From NCBI RefSeq assembly GCF_000516985.1, contig NW_006917095.1:2051077-2115076 (forward strand): a stretch of 64,000 nucleotides of DNA. Reading direction: 5' to 3'. The position numbers were made by a program, and so were the translations under genes. Shown here piece after piece: positions 48,096-58,030 of this stretch. Each line of letters opens with the position of its first letter. Position 1 is the stretch's first letter. The notes beneath the pieces were generated by a model. It did not search any database. It was not told the DNA's origin and saw only the letters and a list, made by a program, of their open reading frames with translations. Source of the stretch: Pestalotiopsis fici W106-1. Its lineage: Eukaryota > Ascomycota > Sordariomycetes > Amphisphaeriales > Sporocadaceae.

Positions 48096-49558
48096 AATCC
48101 GAGGAGGGCAGCACATGAGATTAGCGTAGAGTGTACTGCGTAAAGCTAGAAAAGCTTGTTTCCTGTATTGTTCAGAATCTTGTTGCCACGGGTCTCGAAA
48201 TCAAGCGACAAAAACGATTGAAGTTTGAAAAAGCTCTTTCCAAAACGGCTAGTATGAATTGAGAGTCTATGAAAGCACTGCGTGTATGAATTTCATTGCG
48301 TCTGCAAAAGTGGCAGGCAAATCCTATGCTGTATTCACTTTGTCCAGTTTAACCACTCTATATAATCATTTCGTTAAGTCTTGATATTCCTAGAGAGAAA
48401 AACAATTTTCCATATAACAGATGCTAAAGTACCATTAAGAACGGTGCTTAATGATTGGCTTTGTAAATGATTTGGGCATTTCGCTCGTCCTCTCATTTTA
48501 TTTATGAGAGCACGCCGATGTAATTAGCTGCTTTTATAAAGGAAGGTTGCTTCTTTTCTCTTTATGCTTGCTTTTCCTCTGTTACTTTCGTCATCCACAT
48601 GGGATAGCGGCACGACCAAAAGTAAAACTTGGTTAATGAAATGACAATCATCTTGCATCACTTGGCCCGTATCAAGGATATTATAGCTGTGAAGAGTGTC
48701 TTCAAAAGCAGTATCATCTCTTTAATAATCAAGGTAGCACCGTATCTCGTTCTTATGTCCTCAAAGTATTGTCATTTTTAAATAGTCCAGACCGGCTTTA
48801 GCTGGTAAGCACCGATTCGTGAGTGAATCACCCTTCCGCGATCCTTGTCCTCGGTTAGGACCCGTGTCACTACTCGAATGCCCTGCCAATCTGAGCCGTC
48901 ATACTCCCAATCCGGTCAGTCCGGCTGCTAGAGATCAATAACGAGTTAGTCGCGCAGGATTGGGACATTCAACTTGCGGGAAATGCTTATATCATTAGGG
49001 TTTCATATAATTGAGAGGATAGCCTTCCGTACGTAGCTGGCGTGACCATGATCCTCCGTAGTGAAGGAACGAGCCTACAAGAATTACTTTCGCAGCAGTC
49101 TGTAGTTTTCGCTTCGCAAGCACATATTATTAAAGCCTCAAAGATCATGTCCGTTGGTCGTTGCTGAATGCGTCTTTCTGATCATCCAATCAGTTCTGTG
49201 ATACGGTAAGCTGCAGCTCTTTCAATACGCTAATGGTGGGGTAAACATTCCATTTATAATGCTGGGCATTTTAGGGGTGAATACGGGCATCGGGGCGTTA
49301 GATAACAGTTTTTGGATACGGTACGCTCGCTAAAGCTGCTTAGCATCGTCTTCTGCCAATCAAATACGAAGACGTGCACAATCGGTACCTAGTATGTAGG
49401 TAAGCCTAGCGTGGAGGTCTTAAATGGAACTTCAGTGCAGGTTTACTTACAGACTACATCGCAAAAGACCATCTGTTGGATCCATAGACAACTATAGTAT
49501 TGGGATATCTATGTGAACTGCTTGCCAACCAAGTCTTTCTATTGCTGTAAGGATAGCA
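48096..49558. other. Gene-free stretch between convergent genes
   Basis: About 1.5 kb between the 3' ends of HR-PKS 2 and P450 2. AT-rich in part; no frame, repeat or RNA was recognised. Confidence 0.5.
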
Positions 49559-51443
49559 TCAATTGACTCTCTTCCTAAACTGTACCATTGGCCCCTTTCG
49601 AAGTGAGATGTACGCATCCTTGAGTTGGAACTGCTTCGCATCGCGAGCACCCCACCCAAGCTCGGGTGACCCACCTCCGAATGTAGAGCCTGGCGCTCTA
49701 CGAACATCTAATCGATACAGAGTCTGAGCGACCGTGATCAAAAGTTCAGTCATCGCCAGGTTCTTTCCGATGCAGTTACCGGGGCCCATGGAAAACGGAT
49801 GAAAGTTGGAACGAGCCCGAGCCACGTCTTCTTGAGTTACACCCGCAACATTATCAACAATCCATCTCTCGGGACGGAACACGTTGGGATCTCCGTATAT
49901 CTCCTCGTTACGTGAATTGGGCCATGCTGCAGTACCGACGATGGTTCCCGGTGGATAATACTCGCCTTTGATTTCCAGACCTCCTGGGAGCACCTCTCGT
50001 GGCAACTCGGAAGGTCCGGATGGAGTCAGTCTCATTCCTTCATCAATACAGGCCTTCAAGTATCTAATAATTTACGAATATAAGTAATTGAAATCACATG
50101 GTACTTTGATAATATAATTGTCTTTGGGCGTGAGATAAAAGGGGTCACTGAGTGCACTCACCCGCATGAGAGAAGCTTTGGTCCGTGTACGATTTCGTCC
50201 ACCGAGGTGAACGTGGACCTGATCTCGTCTACGAGCTTCTGGTATCTGTGAATATCACCTGTCAAGTAGAAGAATATTCCCGACAGGCTGATGGCTGTGG
50301 TGTCAGATCCAGCAATGATGAGTAAATTTGCCTCGCCACGTAAGTCTTGTTCGTCATATGCTGGAGCACCGGTATCTGGATCACGGGATTCGCACATGAA
50401 ATAAAACATGTCTTGACGGCGTTGGCTCTCTGGTTTGTCCGCCTGTGCTTGTTGGAGGGCAATACGTTTGGTGACGCTGTTGTGAACAAACTGGTAGTAT
50501 TGTTGAACCGCTGGTGGAGTAAGGAGTTCGAAAAGCTTGTTGAGACCACGGGGCTTCAGCCAAAGAACAAACCCGAGAAATGGTGAGCGGCATATCTGAG
50601 GTGGTTCAATTAGATAGGTATCAATCAGGAAATTAGATAGGTTAGCTTGTCTGGACACTTACCGGGTAGTAGAACTGCATGTACTCAGTGATGTTGTGTG
50701 GCACACTACAGTCAGTATGACATTAGCAAAAAATACCTGGGGTGGATGAAAAGTGAAAAACGCACGCTTTAAGCGGGTTGTTTCCTGGCTCTTTGATATC
50801 GAAAGACTTCCCAAAACAAAGATCTCCCATGATGTCAAAAATAAGAGTGTCTACCGAATTCGATAGATCCGTTGGTTCAGACCAATCCATGCCACAGTCT
50901 TGCACTAGAAGTTCGTTCCAGCGTCCTACGTGCTGAATGATAAAGGCTGACGCTGAACGAACCGACTTATCCGTGAAGGACAGGTTAAGAAGTTTGCGTT
51001 TTCGTGCATGATCGGCCACATCGACAGTATTTAGCGTCGTCTGATCGCGCTCATTTCGTCTCCAGGCAGTATAGAAATCTCCGCGTCGAACATTTGATTT
51101 CATTCCATAAATGTCACGATAAGCCTCTGGATCACAGAATAGGACGGTATTTGGCGTCACACGGACTCGGCTACCATGGATCTGAAATTGCTGCCACAGC
51201 CACAAATGCCGTCTGCCGCGCAAGGCGTGGTACCACGATGGTATCCCGCTTGCCTTGGCGAATAGTGGCCCCGGAATGTGGGAAAGTGGGTGGAAGAAAA
51301 GGTTGTAGATGACACTCGAAAAGATCTATTTTGTGTTAATGATGCCTCACTGGCCAATGTGCAACACGAACCACAATAGCGCCAATCAGGCCAGATGTGA
51401 AGAGCAAGCCCTTCAAGCTTGAGCAATAGGAAAGGAACTCCAT
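49559..51443 (-). CDS. Cytochrome P450 monooxygenase 2
   Basis: Five exons, 51443-51372, 51325-50766, 50705-50663, 50595-50162 and 50063-49559, total 538 codons (537 aa) in phase. The first intron has an unusual donor (GTTCGT), so the exact N-terminus is the least certain part; with it the protein starts with a membrane anchor and then FFHPLSHIPGP. The I-helix motif is AGSDTT, ExxR is EGMR, and the heme loop is FSMGPGNCIG with cysteine ~467. All catalytic motifs are intact. It is an ER-bound oxygenase, different from P450 1 in exon pattern and sequence. Its start faces the degraded zone, and it is the last intact gene in the window. Confidence 0.92.
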
Positions 51444-52932
51444 TGCGGCGAGAAGTTCGGTTTCTGCGAGAATCACAGACAGTCAATGTTGGGCGGTCTC
51501 ACTTTTCTGAGGCCTTGAGTGGAATTATCATGTGGGAATACTCCATGAGAAGACTCATGGATAGAAGTTGTCGAAATGAGGAAATAAGTTCGGCGTAGGA
51601 ATCCATGAGCCGCACTGAGCGTAAGATATGCCTACATACGGCTGGCGGCCTCGGCTAGAGTTGGCTCGTAGGGGTAGCATTGGGGGCTGAGACCGTTGTG
51701 GAATGACAGCCAATCGAAAAGCAGCGTGTTGTTCCTTGTCACAGTACATTATTGTGACGCGTGTGCTAGAAGCACACCCAGAGATGCCCAAGCCTGCACC
51801 TAGACTGGTCCTAGTTGATCGACTGATAAGAGACGTGATAATCAAGTTGAATCAAGAGATCGCATTGCTTTGGCGCAGATGCCAACGGCCAAAGTTGAGT
51901 AGGTTTCCTGTCTGGCTTTTTCCCCACCCGCGCCAATGAAATCATATTGTCACCAATATATGCACTCATTCTGTTAGTTTCCAACGTGTCATAGCAGCGT
52001 TACTGCAGCCTTATAGTATAATATCTTTACGGCCAATGAAGGTGGCATTTTGCCCCTAGAGACAATTGTTACAAGGTAGTCAGGTAATTTAGATACGTCA
52101 AGGTACCTACCAAGTGGCGCCGCACCTCTCGGCACCGAATCACTAATGTACGACGATAAATATGAGACACCGAAAGAACCCTGTTGCTTACGACACAGGC
52201 GTTATGCTTGCAGTAGGGGCCATAAGTTTCGAAGATGGCGAATGAGACGGATGCGACGCAGAAAAGGGTAACGATCTCTCACCTGAGCCGATGTGTGAAG
52301 GGGGAACTGAAGACGAGATGATCGAGGAAGCATTGAAAGTTGTCTGAGTTGATCTCTAGTCTACAAAAGAGAGGTGCTGAAGAGCGACTATATACCCAAT
52401 ACACTGACCATCCACACACCACTAGAAGATCCTAGGCTGGGAGCTGTATAATGCTTACGTGATCGTACTCGGAAGTCTAAGAAATAGAGCAAGGATAACT
52501 AATTCCGACCGTGGCGGTCCAATCTCGGGAATAGCGGAGAAGTATGAAGACTACAATGTACATGCCAACGCTCTCCAGTGGGATCAGAGCCTTGTCTCTC
52601 AATTCCTTGAAGGCTCAAATAACCATGGCCCACAAGGTCGTGCTACATGACTCATTTGCCATCTTGAAATCCATCCGCTACTCGTTTTCATGGAGACAGG
52701 AATTATACTCTGTTTCATGATGGTGGCACTTCTATCTCATGGTCGGAAACAACAACATATATGAGTCAAATTACAACCGTTACCATTAAATATTGCATAC
52801 ATGCTACATTTTTACCAAACATTGAGGGATTATATGAACCGTTCCATATGGTAGTCTTCAGCTATCAAACTCGAGACTATGATCCGTAGAATCCTTCAGC
52901 CGCCCCGCGCGCAAAGTGCCGTAACGTAGACA
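51444..52932. other. Gene-free stretch
   Basis: About 1.5 kb between P450 2 and the membrane-protein pseudogene. Short frames only, none recognisable. Confidence 0.5.
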
Positions 52933-54173
52933 TCACTGCCCTATCTTCATCGATGGGGCCGAGACAGCCGGCGTACTTTGTACATGGACTGTTTCCTCCA
53001 GGCGAATGAAGTCAGATCTATCGCCGTCATAGTTGTCATACTGCCTACTCCCGGCCGAAACGGAAGTCCTATAACCCCCTCTTTGGGTAGGCCAAGAGCT
53101 TATCAAACCCTGTATTGACGTTGATCCTTGAGTCTTGTCGTGCGTACCACTTTCAAGTCCTCGACTTCCCATCATGGAGGATTTTGACTCGTAGAGCCCG
53201 CGCACAAGCGGTCGCATTCCTGGTAGACAGGTACAGATGAAATACGCACCAGGCTCAATAATAGTGTAGGTCATAGACTCCACGCTCATATACGTAGGGT
53301 CCGTATCCAGAGACAAAGTGAAGAAACCTATCACCCGCACGATAGCGGCCACGATCCCACTGCGCGACTCTTGATTAGCATAACGCCTTTCACAATAAGA
53401 AAAGACACAGAAGGAGGGTTCGAGCAGAGAAACTCACAGGCTTCCAGTCAAGAAGGTGGCAAACAACCCAATTTTTTGCGTCTTATTGACCTGCAAGCTG
53501 CGCAGAGAGGTGAAGGGAAGGAAGATGATGGCCAAATCGGTCAAAAGATTCGGAATGCTGATGTATCGATAGACAGCCATCAGGTTCCCACACTTGCCGC
53601 CCGGGATGGTTTTGTCCCACTTGAAGGCAAATGGCTGACAGATTGTGTAGCCAACGATGAGGCCAGATACCACAAAATTCCCGACGACGACCCCTATAAC
53701 GATCCAAGTCGCAATTCAGACTCTTCTCTCGACGAAAATCTGGAGATAAAGCAGCAATAGGGCAACTTTAGGAAGTGTGACCGCAGCCATGTATACTGTT
53801 TCAGTTGCCGTCTGGAGTTGTAGATATCTAGTGATTGCAGTCGGATCGGTCACGAGCCAGTAGCTAACATGGCGGCCAGTACCCCCAATGCGAACCAACA
53901 CTATCATCCGAATTAGCATCTCTTGTTTATCAGCTGCCATATGCTTATGTACTTACAGATGCCAATTATGCAGACTCCGATAACGCAGAGATAGGAAAGC
54001 GGATAGAGGAGCCATGTTTCCCGACCATTTCGATTCGCATAAACAAGTCTAGAGATAACAAAAAGCCCGAATATGATTGTTGAGACCACGAGGAATACAA
54101 TGCTTGTAGCAAGTAACTTCTCGGGGTGATTCTTTTCGGCAAGGTATTCGGGACTCAGTGATTGAGCGGACAT
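52933..54173 (-). pseudogene. Rhodopsin-like (Pth11-type) membrane protein gene with internal stop
   Basis: Exons 54173-53957, 53900-53438 and 53359-52933 join in phase to 369 codons, with usual splice signals and branch points. The product would have several membrane helices (for example LLATSIVFLVVSTIIFGLFV and FVVSGLIVGYTICQPFAF) and a polar C-terminal tail, the pattern of fungal rhodopsin-domain integral membrane proteins. Codon 134 is TGA (53718-53716). The same frame stays coding on both sides, including conserved-looking helices, and no intron long enough to remove it fits. The likely ancestor is CGA, one C-to-T change. The protein would be cut to 133 residues, so it is probably inactive unless the stop is a sequencing error. 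Confidence 0.82.
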
Positions 54174-55677
54174 GTTAAATCTTTGTTCGCAAATGATAAA
54201 AGATGAATGGATATGTGGAGATCTTAAACTGCTTTTCTGGCCACAGTCCGATGATACCTATATCCACATTTTAGTCCTGGGTTAATGTAGTCCATACGGT
54301 CGCCTCCTCGGGTGATAGAACACAAGACCCCGGTGTGGCAATCGAAATTGCGCGCTGCTCGGGTTGGCAGGCCTTGCAAGGCAGGATGAAGTGGCATGCG
54401 TCACTTTTGCTTGTGTATGGTTGCGCGCATGACACTCGCTGATTCCTTCCTTGCATCTTTAACGGCATTTCTTGCCTTTGGGTTGCGATTGGGTAAACAC
54501 GTTACACACATGCATCCTTTCACAACGATCTGGTGCTCTTCTCCTATACTACTACCCACCGAGCGGTGCAGTGTGCAGCCTTACGGCGCAGACGGGTTTC
54601 CGCGACTGTTGGCTCTGCAGACTACCATTGGGATATGAATAATTGAAACGGGCGGCGCGGCTGTGGCTAATCGTGATACCCTGACGTACGTAGATGTATT
54701 GCTAGGTACCTACTGTCGGGTGCTAAAAGGAGACCGGCTAGTCAGCCCTGCTTTTAGCGTTATTAGCCATGGACCGGCTATAAGTAGGGGCTTCAGCCCC
54801 TTACTTCTAGCAGGTCAGAGTTCAGTTTCGTCACCAATACACCCCTATATTGCCCTCTGCCTTCTACCCTTCACTCTATTGCAAAACAACCCTGACACCT
54901 ACTTACGTGCACTCACTTTTGGAAACTGGATCAGCGGTCCGGGCCGTTAGCACAGTGTGCCGGCGCTAGGTGCCGTTCAGGTAAGTGCCTGTGTATGGCA
55001 ACGACTGTATTGGTGGTCAGATTGGGATGTTGTGCATACGGTGGAGGTGGGACTTTTGGAGCACCTGTGCCACCCCCGCCCTCAGCCTTAAATCTTGATT
55101 ACGAAACGGGACACATGCATCGACACTATTCTGCAAGTTGTTCTGGGGGGAAAATTACATGCTTTGGTTATCCCAAACAGGGTATCATCTGCCGGTAAAT
55201 TCTGCCCTCTCTTCTAGAGGTGCTAAAGAGCTATTTGATATACCTGAACAGTTGAACTGTGGTGGAAATTGACTTCGTCAGTGCAACAATGCAGGTCTGA
55301 ATGAAAGAAACACGGATATTATTCAAAATACGAATACATCTTTTGTGTCAGATATCATTTACATCTGCGATGAAGGCCGAGTTGGGACTTTAGTGGAGCT
55401 TGACTTTTGGTCTGCTAGCATAGTAGCTAGATGCAAGTCCGACACGACACGATCTGATTTATTTTAGTTTTCAAAGGGTACTATGCAAGCGTGCAATTGC
55501 GACTTGAAATTGTCCGTATGGTTTTGCAGCGAATTCCAGATAGCTAATCGATGAATGTAGTTCTCGGTTCAATTTTGCTTCACATCGACATACCACCTCC
55601 AAATAATGAGCGAAGTTCTGTGTTAATTAGGATTTGTGCTATGTACATATACAAAAGCCCGGATTTACTTATGGTTC
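54174..55677. other. Gene-free stretch
   Basis: About 1.5 kb between two pseudogenes on the same strand. Only short frames of low credibility; no repeat pair was found. Confidence 0.45.
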
Positions 55678-57082
55678 CTATCCCTTGAATACAATGGCAT
55701 TTCTCTGCCACTGCAAGACATTGACAAGTACCTGTGCGGCCGTAATGCCTATCAAGATAGTCATTTGCCTATTGTACATCTCTCCAAAAGCTGCACGGAC
55801 GACGTCTTGGTCTCCAAGTGGCAGGGTCGCGATGCTTCCAGTACGCTCCAGAATTGTTTGAGCTTGTTCAGAGCTCACTATACGGAATAGACTCGCCCGT
55901 AACGATGCACTCGTTGCGCAGGTCACAATCGCTAAACCAAGCGATCCCCCAAGAATTCTGAACTGGCTCACGGCTCCATTTCCGACAGCTAGATTTCCAT
56001 CAGTTTTGTATCCAAAAGTAGTGGTCTTGAGAGACGGGGCAACTTACACAGCTCTTTTTTCTCCACCACGTAGGGAGTAAGCAGTATCAGGATGTGTCAA
56101 AATGTAGGAATAAGTGGAGCGCTTCTCCACACATGTATATATCTTTGACCATCCAACCTCTGTTGGATGTGAATAACTCAACTAATACAACAACTATTAC
56201 CCATACCTATCATATCTTTTCACAGGATGATGTTGTAAACGCCCACACCTGCACCAGCCAAGACCTGAAATCCATAATTTGAAGCTTCAATAGCGGCTGT
56301 AGTTGGGGCCTTGGAAAGTCCAGCAACTCCAGCGATTTCAAGAATTGCACCGAGAAAGAGGACGTTTACGGCAGGTATCTTGGCCTTGGTAACAATAACC
56401 GAGACAAACACCGATGTAAAAGCTACCACGGCTGCAAAGGGTAGAAGCCGAACTCCAGCTTGAACCGGCGAAAGGCTGTTGACTATCATGTATCGCTGGG
56501 GTATTTGCACGATAGTAACCACAAGAACCATGACAGATAGCCAGGCTGCATCAGTGTCTTAGCACCACCGCATGCTCCTGAGAAGACGATGAACAGCGCG
56601 ACACTCGAAAGGAGTACTTGCTTGCGTCCTGCGAAGTCTGATATTTTTGCAAAGAGGATCAGAAGCCCTAGTGGAAAGTGAGTATTGCTAAGGCATTACA
56701 CGTGAGCACCAGTGACACACACCACTATAGGTTAACATGTACGATGTGAAGATCCAAGAGCTTTTCTCAAAACCCCCCAAGTCATTTGTGATAGATGTTA
56801 TTGCAGTACTGGTGATGGATGACTCGGTCTGAATCATGAATAACGAAAGTGACGTTCTATGCTTGTCAGCTCATGGAACCGTACATATGTAATTCTGACG
56901 ATTTTTGACTAACCCAAGGCAATCAAAATGAGCCTCCACCCAGTGATCCAGTCGACCACCGCTGGGAGTGAGGTTGAAATGGCTTCCTCATCGCTCGTCT
57001 TGACGCTCGCCACCAAGCCCTCTGTTGGGACTCCTTCTGGTGGCCTCTACAGGGTTGACTGTTCTTGCTTGTCAAAAGACAT
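55678..57082 (-). pseudogene. MFS (drug:H+ antiporter-type) transporter, broken
   Basis: Fragments of a DHA2-like efflux pump remain in order: an N-terminal tail and helix 1 (57082-56914), helix 1-2 (56856-56723) with NDLGGFEKSSW, the loop with KISDFAGRK (from 56667), then IVQIPQRY and SPVQAGVRLLPF (56500-56450), and the C-terminal FRILGGSLGLA region (~55970). Lesions: TAG at codon 12 (57049-57047); a phase mismatch at the first intron; loss of the middle helices with a frame change near 56545, where sequence jumps from the helix-3 region to the helix-8 region (about 150-180 residues expected from the family); and a ~135-bp insertion at 56088-56229. Intact relatives export the product of their cluster. 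Here self-export by this pump is not possible. Confidence 0.85.
56088..56229. mobile_element. Small insertion flanked by 7-bp direct repeat
   Basis: CAGGATG occurs at 56088-56094 and 56223-56229. Removing one copy plus the sequence between restores a continuous transporter segment on the minus strand. Inside lie two perfect hairpins: GTGGAG/CTCCAC (56114-56130) and CATCCAAC/GTTGGATG (56150-56169). No transposase and no clear terminal inverted repeat are present. It may be a MITE-like insertion with target-site duplication; a decayed intron is less likely because no AG acceptor fits. Confidence 0.5.
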
Positions 57083-58030
57083 GATCCTAGTAATTTAGCA
57101 GATCGAGAGGGGGTGTTGGTAGAGTAGAGACTAATTAAAAAAAACACAGGGGGGGTTGATTGAGTGGAGTATTGAGCTCAAGGAGTCAGATGAACATTGG
57201 CGGTTTGGTGGTTATATGATCAATGGAGAACAAAGAAACACGTCGAATTGAAAAGTTGAGACGACGACATCGCGACGACTAGGTAGGGTTGGCCCCTGTT
57301 GGGAAATTCGCCTATCGTGAGCGAGCATAACGGGTAGCAAGCAGGTAAGGAATACCGAAGTATACTAGGTACTAGGTAGGGTAGTAGCTATCAAATGCAG
57401 AACTGTGCCCCCTCCAACAGTACCCCATGCGGGGGACTTTCGCACTTATGCAGGTCTTGTCATGGATCGGGGCGCCGGCAGCAGACGGCCCCGCGGTGGG
57501 ATGTGGTGGGAGGAACATATGTAACCTACCTACATACGTACGTGCTCCTGCCGCTCCAAGTCAACACTACAACCCTGCGGAGGACCTACATTAATTTGTA
57601 TACTAGCCCAGCATCAGTGCCAAATTAATGTAGCAGCCCATTGACATCCGTACCTACAGGTGCCCTTCCCCTCGCGAGATAGGGTCTTGAGATTGTTATT
57701 CCGGCACAGCAGTACGACCGGGCCGGATGATGCAGATTGGGGGCTGTACTCATGTACTTGGTGGTATAGGTACATAGAGTCGTTTCCGAGAAATCGGCCT
57801 GTGACTGGTTTTTAGAATCACACCCCATTTTGTCGTCACTTTGGGGGCATAGCCTCAGATTTGAGACGAGATGAGCCATCGAGGTCAAGATCCTATATAA
57901 AGAGTATATCGATTTCAAGATTCGCCTTTGGGGGAAGTAAAATCTGTTTGCTATTGTGTTATGTGCATTTCCTGCCGTTTTCTAGTTCCTAGCTCTGCGC
58001 AGATTCTACTCTGTTTAGCTCCGTGCTATC
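57083..58030. promoter_or_regulatory. Divergent upstream region, MFS pseudogene / PKS pseudogene
   Basis: About 0.95 kb. A TATA-like TATATAA lies at 57894-57900, 131 bases before the PKS ATG. CTCGCGAGAT at 57671-57680 differs at one base from the reverse of the TOXE box ATCTCNCGNA. No gene of its own. Confidence 0.45.

Noticed and set aside
53700..53730. Very short intron removing the TGA of the membrane-protein gene
   Set aside because: The only GT..AG pair around it would span about 28 bases, too short for a fungal spliceosomal intron, and would disturb the frame.
54396..55198. Short plus-strand frames between the two pseudogenes
   Set aside because: No motifs and no support from splice signals.
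57020..57060. Intron removing the early TAG of the MFS gene
   Set aside because: The nearest GT..AG pair is about 29 bases, too short to splice.
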